Shown: positions 44,064 to 53,467, counted from the stretch's first letter. The stretch is DNA of 64,000 nucleotides from Acidobacteriota bacterium (GCA_020199775.1 JAIVJZ010000004.1:310001-374000); one strand, 5' to 3'. Notes: generated by a model not told the origin, from the letters alone. Translations and numbers: made by a program.

Positions 44064-44120
44064 AGCCCCGCCGGGGCAAAAGAAGTTCGCGGTTGAAAAT
44101 CTTTTGCTCACGGCGGGGCT
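44064..44120 (-). repeat. Imperfect 20-bp inverted repeat
   Basis: AGCCCCGCCG followed by GGGCAAAAGA (44064-44083) is mirrored at 44100-44120 with small differences; the loop is 16 nt. It may terminate the minus-strand transglutaminase-like gene that ends at 44167. Confidence 0.6.
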
Positions 44121-44166
44121 GAGGCCGTAACTACCTCCTCGGCTTATATCGAAGTCATCTCCAAAC

Positions 44167-44643
44167 TCAGGCAGGGAACGAGTAAGTCGCGGTGTACTGA
44201 GGGGGCGATGCTTCGAGGAGCGGGCGTCCGTCGGCTTCGAGCCACGCGTGCCCGGCGAGCAGTGTCTCTTTTTCCTTGCGCACCCCGAAGACGATACGCG
44301 TCTTGATCCCATAGAGGGCAAGGTAACGATGCAGCACGGGCGCGCGTTTCCAGCACGTCGGCGTAAAACACAGCACGTCTATCCCGAGAAGCGCGTCAAC
44401 CAACTGCGCCAGACGTTGCTGTGTCATGCCCGTCTTGCGCGGCTTCCTGTCCCGCGTGGTGCCCGCGATGAGAGACAGGACGCGCGGAAGGGGCATGAGT
44501 TTAATGAGAAAAGAGAGCAGCGCGACCCACGCAGCCATGCGCAGGAGCAAAAACGCCTCGCCCGGCCGGTACACGATGAAATGCACGACGCGGCGCATGA
44601 TTCCGGCCTTCTGCGGCCGTGTGTGTGTCTGCTCGACGGGCAT
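44167..44643 (-). CDS. Lasso-B2-like transglutaminase-fold protease (PF13471-like)
   Basis: A 158-residue protein. Residues 15-65 are a hydrophobic N-terminal region common in the family. The catalytic triad pattern is present: Cys in TPTCWKRAPVLHRYL, His in GHAWLE and Asp in ADGRPLLE. In lasso-peptide clusters this family (B2) removes the leader peptide. The start is unsure: ATG 44643, or 44598 with AAGG upstream. It is on the opposite strand and 4.3 kb from the PqqD gene, so a joint role is inferred. Confidence 0.8.
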   Translation of the reverse strand: MPVEQTHTRPQKAGIMRRVVHFIVYRPGEAFLLLRMAAWVALLSFLIKLMPLPRVLSLIAGTTRDRKPRKTGMTQQRLAQLVDALLGIDVLCFTPTCWKRAPVLHRYLALYGIKTRIVFGVRKEKETLLAGHAWLEADGRPLLEASPPQYTATYSFPA

Positions 44644-44765
44644 TCAGGACTTCAACGATAACTTGAAAAGTTGCGACTTGTCTTCTTGAAAATATTGAGG
44701 TTAAGGGGAGTCGTTATGACAACGTTTACGGTTGGATAACTCGTTCTTTCCTGAACTCCAACGAC

Positions 44766-45743
44766 TTAGGCGACACCTTTTGCTTTCTTCGTCAGACGAT
44801 AACCGCGCCGCGTGCGCGCTTTTACTTCAGGGCGATCCACTTTGACCTCGATACTTCGCCAGCGGCCGTCTTCTGAACGATTCGTAGGGCGATAGCCGAT
44901 GGTGTATTGATTGCTCAATTCTTCGAGTATCTCACCGAAAGCGTCGCGCAAAGCCTTGCCGCCCGGCGTGGGCACGAAACGACCGCCGCTCTTGTTCGCA
45001 TATTCGCGCAAAACTCCGGCGGCCGGAGTCGCGTTGTGCGCGCCGGGTAGTCTCTCCGCCATGTCTACTGTGTAGATCGTGGCGTTGGCATTGAGCGCGG
45101 CGGCGAGGGCTTTGTCGGAAGAGGCCGCGCTGCGCGTGTCCGCCCCATCGGAGAGCACCACGATGGCGCGCCTTTTCTCAGGGCGGCCGGCGAGATCGGT
45201 GGCTGCCTGCACGATGGCGTCGTGTAACGCCGTTTCGCCTTTCGCGGCCAGACTGTAAGCCAGCGGCGACAGATCGCGGCTCTGAGAAAAATCCTGTACC
45301 CGTTCGACTTTTCTGTGGAAGCTATAGACGGCTGCCGTATCTTCGCCGCGCAGGCCATCGAGGAAGCGAATGGCGGCCGAGCGCGCCATGGAGACGCGTC
45401 CCTCCATGCTCCCTGAAACGTCCAGCAACAAGGCGACCGCAAACGGCGTCTCTTCACTGCTGAAGTTTGTGATCTCTTGCTCTTTCCCGTCCTCGTAAAC
45501 TTTAAAGTTCGCACGCTGCAAGCCATGCGCATAGTCACCGCCCGCGCCCGTCGCCGTCACGTTGAGCACCACCAGATCGGTCTCGACGCGGACGATCTCA
45601 TCATCCTGCGGGTCTTGCGCGCGGGCGGGGAAGTCGAACACGTCGAACACTAAAGAGACGGAGATGGACGCGAACAGCAGCAGCGTGAGACGCGAGCGTG
45701 CGTGCTTGCGGCGGGCGGCGATTTCCACTCGGTTTGATTTCAT
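44766..45743 (-). CDS. Secreted VWA protein, VWFA-related Acidobacterial type
   Basis: A 325-residue exported protein. Signal peptide (1-42, ends PARAQD). A short beta region with VETDLVVLNVTA and FKVYEDGKEQEI precedes a VWA domain with the MIDAS motif DVSGSM and a later LSDGADT (about residue 200). The C-terminus ends NQYTIGYRPTN. This order is the 'VWFA-related Acidobacterial domain' layout and is a good taxonomic hint. Its ATG overlaps the previous stop (TGATG). Confidence 0.88.
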   Translation of the reverse strand: MKSNRVEIAARRKHARSRLTLLLFASISVSLVFDVFDFPARAQDPQDDEIVRVETDLVVLNVTATGAGGDYAHGLQRANFKVYEDGKEQEITNFSSEETPFAVALLLDVSGSMEGRVSMARSAAIRFLDGLRGEDTAAVYSFHRKVERVQDFSQSRDLSPLAYSLAAKGETALHDAIVQAATDLAGRPEKRRAIVVLSDGADTRSAASSDKALAAALNANATIYTVDMAERLPGAHNATPAAGVLREYANKSGGRFVPTPGGKALRDAFGEILEELSNQYTIGYRPTNRSEDGRWRSIEVKVDRPEVKARTRRGYRLTKKAKGVA

Positions 45744-46288
45744 CAGCGATAAAGTGTGCGTATGTGCTTGACCAGTTCGACAACTTCGTTGGCGCGGGTG
45801 ATGATCCCGGCCGAAACGACCTGCCTCGGCGTACTTTCGATTTTTTTCTGCAATTCGGCAGAGAGTTTGACCAGACGCTCCAACGCCACTTCGACTTGCG
45901 GCGGTTCTTTCAACTCGTCTTTATTTTCCTCGCCTCCGGCGTTACTTCGGATCTGCCGGGATAGCTTCTCCATGCGGCTCAGTTTCTTCAAATCCGCGCC
46001 TTGGAAAGTCTTCCGGCGCGCGAACGCTTCCTGTAACTCGACGGCCAACTGTGCGGTCTCTTTCGCGCGAGAGAGGTGTTCCTTGTAGTCGTTCTCCTCG
46101 CGCTTGAGTTCCATCTCCTTGAGCATCTCTCTATGTGGCGAATCTTGTTCGGGGTCGCCGGGCGCATCGCCGGAAGGTTTATTCCTGTGGATATTGTCCG
46201 GGTATTTTGGCGCGGTCTGTCCCTGTGCGGCGAGGCAACCGCAGAGGCACAGCAAGAGAGCAAATGATAAGAACCTTAAGAGCATCAC
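45743..46288 (-). CDS. Hypothetical lipoprotein-like helical protein
   Basis: A 181-residue protein. Signal region LLRFLSFALLLCLCGCLAAQ has a lipobox-like L-C-G-C. Residues 50-170 are charged and helical (EMELKREENDYKEHLSRAK, RLVKLSAELQKKIE). No known domain is recognised. It overlaps the VWA gene by one base, so the two are probably expressed together. Confidence 0.7.
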   Translation of the reverse strand: MMLLRFLSFALLLCLCGCLAAQGQTAPKYPDNIHRNKPSGDAPGDPEQDSPHREMLKEMELKREENDYKEHLSRAKETAQLAVELQEAFARRKTFQGADLKKLSRMEKLSRQIRSNAGGEENKDELKEPPQVEVALERLVKLSAELQKKIESTPRQVVSAGIITRANEVVELVKHIRTLYR

Positions 46289-46488
46289 TTTCGGCAGAGC
46301 AGAATGATGTGGCGGAAAGAATTGCTATGAACTTATGTGTGACGTGGTAAGAGCCGGATACGGTTGTCCGCCGCGCTTCGCGTCCAAACTAAAATGGCCG
46401 CACATTCTTTCCCGAAAAACCATCCTTAAGGTTTTACACTAGATTCGTCGTCGCGCCGACTTATCAAGTTTTACTTGAAGGGGAAATT

Positions 46489-47142
46489 TTACGGGATGCG
46501 AATCGGATTATCGGGAGTGTTGATAAACTCCTCGCCCTTCGGCCTGGGGCGCGGGACGACGACAACTTTCGGACTTCCTTGCGGGAGGCGTTCGGGGGGC
46601 CGACGCGCGCCCATCGCCGACTTGAATGCAATCGCCTCCGTGCGCCGTCCACTGTTGAGATTCAACACGCGCGCCCCGCTCCATTCGGACGAGAGCAGGC
46701 TGAGCGTGTACCGGCCTTCCTCCCCCGGTGCGAGGTCGGCAGGCTCGACGTTGACCTTACGACGCTCGGCGTCTTGCGCGTTACCGCGTCGCTTCAATTC
46801 CATTTCGAGACTGAGAGCTTCGAGTTTCTTATCCGAAATATTACGGATAGTGCCCGTGATGACAGCCTGAGAGCCTTTGAGACGCGCCTCGTCTTCAAAG
46901 ATTTGCGCCTCGGGCGGCGCGACAACTTTTGACGCCATCTCCGCCTGCTGCGCCGCACGGACACCCGCCAGTTGTCTCGCGCGCAAAAAACGATAACCGA
47001 CGAGCAAAGCCGCAGCCACGGCCAGAGCGCACGCGATTGCCCCGATTTTGATCCATCTTGAAGGAGCCTGCTCGCCCCCTGCAAACAGACGCGGCTCGGA
47101 AGTCGGCTCGTCGATGCTTCGATTACTACTCATATCCATCAA
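46489..47142 (-). CDS. Hypothetical single-pass membrane protein, FxLYD-like
   Basis: A 217-residue protein. One transmembrane helix (about 31-52), then an exported domain (80-175) with AVITGTIRNISDKKLEALSLEMEL, resembling FxLYD/beta-sandwich domains, and a Pro/Arg-rich tail. Function unknown. Between its stop and the next gene (46288) lies a 200-bp gap with an AAAACC/GGTTTT stem followed by T5 that may terminate it. Confidence 0.65.
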   Translation of the reverse strand: MMDMSSNRSIDEPTSEPRLFAGGEQAPSRWIKIGAIACALAVAAALLVGYRFLRARQLAGVRAAQQAEMASKVVAPPEAQIFEDEARLKGSQAVITGTIRNISDKKLEALSLEMELKRRGNAQDAERRKVNVEPADLAPGEEGRYTLSLLSSEWSGARVLNLNSGRRTEAIAFKSAMGARRPPERLPQGSPKVVVVPRPRPKGEEFINTPDNPIRIP

Positions 47143-47230
47143 GTCGCTACTTAAGTTATTACCTTAGGAGAGCGCGTCTAAACGGCTGCAAGCGTCGAAC
47201 TTCAACGCCGTAAAATCAGGCGCGGCGATT

Positions 47231-47866
47231 TTACTCCGGCTGTGGGACGGGCGGCCCGCCGGTGAGTTTTTCGACCAGAGCGGTGATGAACTCCTGCTCG
47301 GCCAAACCGGAACTGCGCAGGTTGACCCATTCCGCGCCCGAAGCCCCGTCGCTGCGACCCTCGACCCGCGCGTTGACCGCGACGCTCGTCGTCACGCCGT
47401 CGAGCGGTTGTACTTCGACGATGAAGGTATAGCGTCCCTGCGTCCAGCCGCGCGAATTCTCCTCGGTCAACTCAGCGTAGCGATTCAACTCCGTCCCGGC
47501 GACGACCGCGCCTTTGACGAACCTGTAAGGCTGACTGATCAACACGCCCTCGTCGGTTTTGGAGACGGTGGTGTCCATGATCAACTTCCGTTCGGCCATC
47601 AATTCCTCGACGGCGCGCAAGACGATGTCGCGACGAATCGTGAAGCGATAAGGGTTTGGGATCGGCGGCGGCGTCGGGGTGCGGCCTTTCCCGAAGTCGA
47701 TCCCGCGTCCCGAACCCGTGTTCTGTTTGACGCCGTTGACGCCCGGCGCACGGTCGGTGCCCGAATCGCGTATGCGGTCATTCTGTCTATCCACACCCTT
47801 CTCCTGAGCGGAGACGCCGCAAACTGTCAGGAGCAGAAACATCGAGAGGGTCAAGACTTTCTTCAT
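47231..47866 (-). CDS. Hypothetical secreted protein
   Basis: A 211-residue protein. Signal peptide (1-20, MKKVLTLSMFLLLTVCGVSA). A Gly/Arg/Asp-rich low-complexity stretch precedes a folded domain (75-205) resembling outer-membrane lipoprotein assembly-like folds. No firm family. I start at ATG 47866 with AAAGG upstream rather than the open extension to 48019, which is not signal-like. Confidence 0.65.
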   Translation of the reverse strand: MKKVLTLSMFLLLTVCGVSAQEKGVDRQNDRIRDSGTDRAPGVNGVKQNTGSGRGIDFGKGRTPTPPPIPNPYRFTIRRDIVLRAVEELMAERKLIMDTTVSKTDEGVLISQPYRFVKGAVVAGTELNRYAELTEENSRGWTQGRYTFIVEVQPLDGVTTSVAVNARVEGRSDGASGAEWVNLRSSGLAEQEFITALVEKLTGGPPVPQPE

Positions 47867-48019
47867 CGCTAACCTTTCGGTCTCACACGCGTGAGCCTCT
47901 GTGCAAGTTGTTTCGATACGACGGGAGACGAGATGAGAATAAAACAACGTCCGAGTCTTTTCAAGACAGAGTTGCAGACGGAGAATCGTGCGAAGGGCGG
48001 AACTCTGCGAATACGACAC

Positions 48020-49096
48020 TTAATTGTTTGCGTTGGCGGGCGCGGCATTCAGATCGCGCGCGCGCTCCCATGCGCGCAAAGCCTGCACGCCCCTCTGGAA
48101 GTCGGCTTCACTACTGTAAAAATTATGCGCGCCGTCGTCGCGCGAAGGCTCGCGCACGTAGTAGAGGTAATCAGTCTCGGCGGGGCGCAAAGCGGCTTCT
48201 ATGGAACGCGCGCCCGATGAAGCTATCGGCCCCGGAGGGAGGCCGCGCACTTTGCGTGTGTTGTACGGGGAATCACGATCAAGATCGCTCTGGTAAACTT
48301 TCCCGTCATTCCTCCATTTGCCCGCGAGTTTCGAGGCGTAGATGATTGACGAATCAATGCCGAGCGCCATGCCGATTTTGAGGCGATTGTAAATGACGGA
48401 CGCCACCATCGGCCTTTCTTCCTTCAACTTGGCTTCGGTCTCGACGAGTGAAGCGACGGTGACTATCTCTCTCGGCGTTCGGTTCGAGGAGAGAGGTTGG
48501 TCGCCGAGTTGCTCGCGCCAGACTTGCCGGAAGCGTTTGACCATCGCCGAGATCATCGCGCGCGCGTCGGTGTCGGGAGGGAAGCTATAAGTGTCCGGGT
48601 AGAGGTAGCCTTCGAGGTTGTTGGCCTGCGGGTCTAGGTCGCGGATGTCGCTCGTGTCGTTCATCAGTGCGAGGGCTTCTTCCGCGTTGGCGAGTTTGAG
48701 CTCGGGAATGCGCGCCATGGCCGCCGCAATGTCCCAACGCGTCCAGCCCTCTATGACGGTGAAGCGCGCCAGACGCTGTTCGCCTTCTTCCAATTTTCGC
48801 AACACGCCGAGCGGCGAGATGGGGGAGGAGAAACGATACTCACCGGCTTTCAGGCGTGGCCCGACGCCGCTGAAGCGTATATAGAGTCGCAGCGGCCATA
48901 CGCGTCCGATAACGCCGGTGGATGAAAGCTGCGAAATAATTTCATCGGGTGTTGAACCGCGCTGGATTTCTATATATTGGGTTGAGTGGGAATGAGCCAC
49001 GGGCTTGCGGAGTTCGCGATAGAACCAGTAGGAAAAAGCCGCGGCGGCACAAGCCAAAATGATTGCGAGAATCGCTGAAAGACGGAAAATTTTCAT
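48020..49096 (-). CDS. mltG: Endolytic transglycosylase MltG
   Basis: A 358-residue inner-membrane lytic transglycosylase that cuts nascent glycan strands. One N-terminal transmembrane helix (5-25), LysM-like region (40-120), catalytic domain with LEGYLYPDTYSFP, ASLVETEA (catalytic Glu) and SPYNTRKVRGLPPGPI. The usual GPI-x-x-PG is changed to GPIASSG. It lies after ruvX, a pairing seen in many bacteria. Confidence 0.93.
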   Translation of the reverse strand: MKIFRLSAILAIILACAAAAFSYWFYRELRKPVAHSHSTQYIEIQRGSTPDEIISQLSSTGVIGRVWPLRLYIRFSGVGPRLKAGEYRFSSPISPLGVLRKLEEGEQRLARFTVIEGWTRWDIAAAMARIPELKLANAEEALALMNDTSDIRDLDPQANNLEGYLYPDTYSFPPDTDARAMISAMVKRFRQVWREQLGDQPLSSNRTPREIVTVASLVETEAKLKEERPMVASVIYNRLKIGMALGIDSSIIYASKLAGKWRNDGKVYQSDLDRDSPYNTRKVRGLPPGPIASSGARSIEAALRPAETDYLYYVREPSRDDGAHNFYSSEADFQRGVQALRAWERARDLNAAPANANN

Positions 49097-49228
49097 GAAT
49101 AATTAGATTAACTCGGATAACCCAAATTAGGCAGAAACACAAGTTAAGGTTAAGTTGAATCGCACGCCGGTAATGTCCGAATTTGATTCAAAAACTCGCC
49201 GGTTTTAATTGATATGTTCGCCCGCAGC

Positions 49229-49705
49229 CTATTGTCGGCTTTCTTGCCGGGCGATGAAATCCCGCAAAATCAGAGCGGCGGCTTCGCTGTCGAGCCGTGC
49301 AGTCAGTTCTTCGCCATGCACGCCTGCCTCGCGCAAGAGTTCTTCGGCTGCGTGCGAAGTGAGCCTCTCATCCTGTAAATGAACCGGGACGGCCAGCGAG
49401 AGGGAAAGATTGCGTGCGATGCGACGTGCTTCGCGCGCGGCGTCGCCTTCCGTGCCGTCCAGTTTAAGCGGCAAACCAATAACCACTCCTTGAGCGTCAA
49501 AGGTGTGTCGCAAGTCTGAGATTTGACGAAGCAGCTTTTTCCAATTCGTACGACTGAGCGGCGGCAGCGGTTGCGTCGTCAGTTGTAACTCGTCGCTGAC
49601 GGCGACGCCGACGCGCTTCGTCCCTAAGTCGAGCGCGAGCAGGCGGCCTTTAAGTTTGAACGGCTGCGTGGCGTCGTTGACTTTGGGAGATTGTGAATCC
49701 GGCAA
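49229..49705 (-). CDS. ruvX: Holliday junction resolvase-like RuvX/YqgF
   Basis: A 158-residue RNase H-fold protein, implicated in 16S rRNA 5'-end maturation. LLALDLGTKRVGVAVSDE holds the first acidic residue; VVIGLPLKLDGTEG and LQDERLTS follow, then a final Asp in RLDSEAAALIL. There is no in-frame ATG; TTG at 49705 is the likely start although no ribosome site is seen. Upstream of mltG. Confidence 0.88.
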   Translation of the reverse strand: MPDSQSPKVNDATQPFKLKGRLLALDLGTKRVGVAVSDELQLTTQPLPPLSRTNWKKLLRQISDLRHTFDAQGVVIGLPLKLDGTEGDAAREARRIARNLSLSLAVPVHLQDERLTSHAAEELLREAGVHGEELTARLDSEAAALILRDFIARQESRQ

Positions 49706-49884
49706 ATTGGTTTTATCGCAGACGGCTGAAGTATAACGCAGCCGTCCGGCGCGAGGCCAACAGGCTCAACCGTCTTGCGACGCATCAGAGTGCTACTGTA
49801 TCATCACTTCCAGCCCGCCGGTGCAGAGAGGTTCGCGGGTGTTGGAATAATCCGGCGCAGTAAAAGTCTTCTTAGAGGTGAAAG

Positions 49885-51168
49885 ATGTCATTTCGCAGTA
49901 AGTTTCTCGTGGTGGTTTTCTCCGCCACACTGGCGCTCTACGCCGTGGTCGGCGGTCTGATTTATACGCGCGCGCAGCAGCAGAACGACCCCGGCGCGCA
50001 GTTACGAATTTTCGAGAGCGTCCTACAGCATATTCATGACGACTATGTTGACGAGCCGGATTTGAACAAAGTGCGTGCGGGCGCGTTGCGCGGTCTCGCC
50101 TACGGCCTCGATCCGTATTCGACTTACCTGACGGTTGATCAGGTGCGCGATTTCCGCGTCGGACTCGATAAGGGTCAGGCGGGAATCGGCGCGGAGCTTT
50201 CGCAGGTGGCCTCTTATCTCTACGTGATCGCGCCCGTGAAGGGCGGCCCGGCCGAACAGGCGGGCGTGCAGGCCGGAGACATCATCGAGTACATAGATAA
50301 CAAGGCGACGCGCGACATTTCGCTCTACGACGCCAGGCAACTTCTCAACGGCCCTTCGGGCACGGAAGTCAAAGTTCGCATCCTGCGCTCGGGGACGCGC
50401 CCGCTGACGGTGTCGATCAAACGCGCGCCGGTGCAGGCTCCGGGCGTCGAGACGCGTGTGGAGGCGGCGAAGGTCGGCGTGGTGCGCATCAACAGCCTGT
50501 CGGAGGGCGAGGCGGCCATCGTGCAGAAGCGCGTGCAGGAATTGCAGAAGCAGGGTGCGCAAAAGTTGGTGCTGGACTTGCGCGGCGTCGCGGGCGGTTC
50601 GCTCGCGGAGGGCGTCAGGGTGGCGAACCTGTTCATCAAGGACGGCGCGCTGGCGCAGACCATCGGGCGCGGCAACAAGAGTCTCAAGACGTTCACGGCC
50701 GATCCCAAACTCGCTATTTTCGACGGCCCCGCAGCGGTCTTGATTGACCGCGGCACGGCGGGCGCGGCGGAGGTCGTCGCATCGGCTTTCATCGAACGCA
50801 AGCGCGGCGAGGTCGTGGGCGAAAAGAGTTTCGGCGCGGGCGCGGAGCAGCAGTTGTTCCCGCTGCGTAACGGCGACGGGTTGTTGCTGACGACGGTGAA
50901 GTGGGCGTCGTCTGCGGGCAAGTCTTTTATCGGGTCGGGCGTCGCGCCGACGGTGGAAGTGAAACGGCCTGAACTGGCCGCGGCGATTGACCCGGATGAT
51001 TTGACCGGCAACGACGACGACGCGATTGCGCAACCGGCACAGCCGGGCGACCGCAGGGAAGTCGCGCCGGAGGCCACCACCGCCCCGAAACAGCAGCCGG
51101 AAGACACGCAGTTGAAGAAGGCGCTCGAACTGCTCAACAAGCCCGCGCCGCAGCAAAAGGCCGCTTAG
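49885..51168 (+). CDS. S41/C-terminal-processing-protease-like protein, catalytic dyad altered
   Basis: A 427-residue exported or membrane-anchored protein (helix 6-27). PDZ domain (about 95-180) and S41 fold (185-350). In active CTPs the Ser lies in G-S-A-S-A-S-E and the Lys in F-G-K-G. Here the sequences are DRGTAGAAE (Thr291) and SFGAGAEQQ (Ala318). Both codons were checked. It is thus probably an inactive or altered homologue, perhaps a regulatory PDZ scaffold. The C-terminal 60 residues are low complexity. AGAGGTGA precedes the ATG; a terminator follows. Confidence 0.88.
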   Translation: MSFRSKFLVVVFSATLALYAVVGGLIYTRAQQQNDPGAQLRIFESVLQHIHDDYVDEPDLNKVRAGALRGLAYGLDPYSTYLTVDQVRDFRVGLDKGQAGIGAELSQVASYLYVIAPVKGGPAEQAGVQAGDIIEYIDNKATRDISLYDARQLLNGPSGTEVKVRILRSGTRPLTVSIKRAPVQAPGVETRVEAAKVGVVRINSLSEGEAAIVQKRVQELQKQGAQKLVLDLRGVAGGSLAEGVRVANLFIKDGALAQTIGRGNKSLKTFTADPKLAIFDGPAAVLIDRGTAGAAEVVASAFIERKRGEVVGEKSFGAGAEQQLFPLRNGDGLLLTTVKWASSAGKSFIGSGVAPTVEVKRPELAAAIDPDDLTGNDDDAIAQPAQPGDRREVAPEATTAPKQQPEDTQLKKALELLNKPAPQQKAA

Positions 51169-51190
51169 GCAGATTCGACAGCACACGCGA

Positions 51191-51233
51191 GAGAGGCCGG
51201 AGAAGGTTTTCCTTCCCCGGCCTCTCCGTTTTT
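51191..51233 (+). terminator. Rho-independent terminator after the S41-family gene
   Basis: A 16-nt stem (GAGAGGCCGG plus GAAGG, one mismatch) around a TTTT loop, followed by CGTTTTT. It is convergent with the carboxylase gene; the T-run is on the plus side. Confidence 0.88.
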
Positions 51234-51267
51234 GCCGCGCCGGTTCACAGCTTTGGTCGTCGCGTGA

Positions 51268-52857
51268 TTACAGTGGAATGTTGCCGTGCTTCTTGGGCGG
51301 GTTGGTGTCGCGTTTGTTCTCCAGGAGCGCGAGGGCGCGTGCGAGTTTGAGGCGCGTCTCGGCCGGTTCGATGATCTCGTCGATGAAGCCGCGTTCGGCG
51401 GCGACGTAGGGGTTGGCAAACTTCTCTTCAAACTCGGCGACGCGCGACTGTCTCGCGCTCTCCTGATCGGCCGCCTCGCCGATCTCGCGTCGATACAGGA
51501 TGCCCACCGCGCCGCCCGCGCCCATGACGGCGATCTCGGCGGAAGGCCACGCGAAATTGATGTCCGTGCGGATATGCTTGGAGGCCATTACGCAATACGC
51601 GCCGCCGTAGGCTTTGCGCGTGATGACGGTGATCTTGGGGACGGTGGCTTCGGCGAAGGCGTAGAGCAGTTTCGCACCGTGACGGATGATGCCGCCGTGC
51701 TCCTGCCGAACGCCGGGAAGGAAGCCCGGCACGTCTTCAAAGACGACGAGGGGAATGTTGAAGCAATCGCAAAAACGCACGAAGCGCGCGGCCTTGACCG
51801 AGGCGTCTATGTCGAGGACACCCGCCAGATACGCCGGTTGGTTGGCGACGATGCCGATGCTGCGGCCGTCAATGCGCGCGAAGCCGACGACGATGTTCGG
51901 CGCGTAAAACTCGTGTACTTCAAAAAAGTAGCCGTCGTCGATCACGGCGTGGATCACGTCGCGGATGTCGTAAGGCTGGTTCGACGCTTCGGGCACGATG
52001 GAATTCAGACGCTCGTCGCGGCGGGCGGCGGGGTCTGAGGTGTGGACGCGCGGCGCTTCGTCCATGTTGTTGGAGGGAACGAAGGAGAGGAGTTCGCGTA
52101 CGAGTTGGAGCGCGTGCCGGTCGGAGTCGGCGTCGAAATGTGCGACGCCGGAGATGCGGTTGTGCGTGTCCGCGCCGCCGAGTTCCTCCTTCGAAACCTC
52201 TTCGTGCGTGACGGCGCGGATCACGTCGGGGCCGGTGATGAACATGTATGAAGTGTTCTTCACCATCACGTTGAAATCGGTGATTGCGGGGCTGTAGACG
52301 GCGCCGCCCGCGCACGGTCCCATGATGCAACTGATCTGCGGAACGACGCCCGACGCCAGAGTGTTACGCAGGAAAATATCGGCGTAGCCGCCGAGACTCA
52401 AGACGCCTTCCTGGATGCGCGCGCCGCCCGAATCGTTGAGGCCGACGACGGGCGCGCCGACGCGCATCGCCAAGTCCATCACCTTGCAAATCTTTTCCGC
52501 GTGCGTCTCCGAGAGCGAGCCGCCGAAGACTGTGAAGTCCTGCGCGAAGACGAAGACGCGTCGATTGTCGATCAGCCCGTAGCCGGTCACGACGCCGTCG
52601 CCGGGGTAGAGTTGCTCGTCCAGACCGAAGTCGTGCGAGCGATGGACGACGTGTTTGTCGAACTCCTCGAAAGTCCCTTCGTCGAGCAGGAACGCGATGC
52701 GCTCGCGCGCCGTCAACTTGCCCGCCGCGTGCTGTCGTGCGATGCGCTCCTCGCCGCCGCCCGCCTCCGCGCGGCGTTCGCGCTCGCGCAGGCGATCCAT
52801 TTTCGTCGGCTGCCGTTGTGGCTGCTGCTGTTCCGTCCCGGTGCGTGTTGAAGCCAT
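51268..52857 (-). CDS. Acyl-CoA carboxylase, carboxyltransferase (beta) subunit
   Basis: A 529-residue carboxyltransferase of the propionyl/acetyl-CoA carboxylase type. N-lobe has [25 protein letters not shown] and [14 protein letters not shown]-lobe has [19 protein letters not shown] and [11 protein letters not shown]. It carboxylates acyl-CoA using a biotin-carrier alpha subunit, which is not in the window. ATG at 52857; a TTG six codons upstream is less likely. Confidence 0.93.
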   Translation of the reverse strand: MASTRTGTEQQQPQRQPTKMDRLRERERRAEAGGGEERIARQHAAGKLTARERIAFLLDEGTFEEFDKHVVHRSHDFGLDEQLYPGDGVVTGYGLIDNRRVFVFAQDFTVFGGSLSETHAEKICKVMDLAMRVGAPVVGLNDSGGARIQEGVLSLGGYADIFLRNTLASGVVPQISCIMGPCAGGAVYSPAITDFNVMVKNTSYMFITGPDVIRAVTHEEVSKEELGGADTHNRISGVAHFDADSDRHALQLVRELLSFVPSNNMDEAPRVHTSDPAARRDERLNSIVPEASNQPYDIRDVIHAVIDDGYFFEVHEFYAPNIVVGFARIDGRSIGIVANQPAYLAGVLDIDASVKAARFVRFCDCFNIPLVVFEDVPGFLPGVRQEHGGIIRHGAKLLYAFAEATVPKITVITRKAYGGAYCVMASKHIRTDINFAWPSAEIAVMGAGGAVGILYRREIGEAADQESARQSRVAEFEEKFANPYVAAERGFIDEIIEPAETRLKLARALALLENKRDTNPPKKHGNIPL

Positions 52858-52936
52858 AAATTTCGCGTCACTCAATTATCAGAAAGAGGTGGATCGGGAT
52901 TGTACACCATACGTTCCGGCGAGCGCGTCGCCGCTA

Positions 52937-53455
52937 CTACGCGCGCCAATCGAACGGGTAATCTCTGCGCTCGATGAGTTCGTTCAACTCCGCGAGCGCG
53001 CGCGGCACGGAGTCGCGCACGGCCGCGGGGTAAACGTAGCGCGCAGCGTTTGTGGCGAACTCGTCTTCGTCCAAGACGCGCAGGGAGAAATCGGGCGCGA
53101 CGAGCACGTCAATGTCCAAATCGACGAAGGTCAGGACGCGACCGTCCAACTCGGCGGGTAGATTGATGTTGCAATAGTAGTTGCGCAGTTCGCCCCCGGG
53201 TTCGCGGAAGCGAAAGACGCTGTACCAGCGATCCGTCCAATAGTATTCGGTGCTGAGAGTGCCGGGCGCAATGACGCCGAGTTGCGGGTGTCGTATTTCT
53301 TCCTCGAAAACGCCTTCGACGATGATGTGTGAAGTCTCTCGCGCCAACAGACGAGCCTGCCATTCACGATGAATCCGGCCGTCGAATTTTCGCGCCTGTA
53401 CCGTGACGATCCGACCCGGCGGGGGCGCGGCGATTTCTGAACTCTCAACGCTCAT
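52937..53455 (-). CDS. DUF402 family protein
   Basis: A 172-residue DUF402-type protein. YYWTDRWYSVFRFREPGG, NYYCNINLPAELDG and TFVDLDIDVLVAPD are family segments carrying the conserved Asp/Asn cluster that binds metal in NtdP-like nucleoside phosphatases. The actual substrate is unknown. 12 bp after the FAH-family gene on the same strand. Confidence 0.85.
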   Translation of the reverse strand: MSVESSEIAAPPPGRIVTVQARKFDGRIHREWQARLLARETSHIIVEGVFEEEIRHPQLGVIAPGTLSTEYYWTDRWYSVFRFREPGGELRNYYCNINLPAELDGRVLTFVDLDIDVLVAPDFSLRVLDEDEFATNAARYVYPAAVRDSVPRALAELNELIERRDYPFDWRA

Positions 53456-53467
53456 GCGGCAACACCC

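Noticed and set aside
47867-48019. 51-residue N-terminal extension of the secreted protein at 47231
   Set aside because: The signal peptide starts at the ATG 47866 with a ribosome site; the extension is polar and Cys/Thr/Arg mixed.
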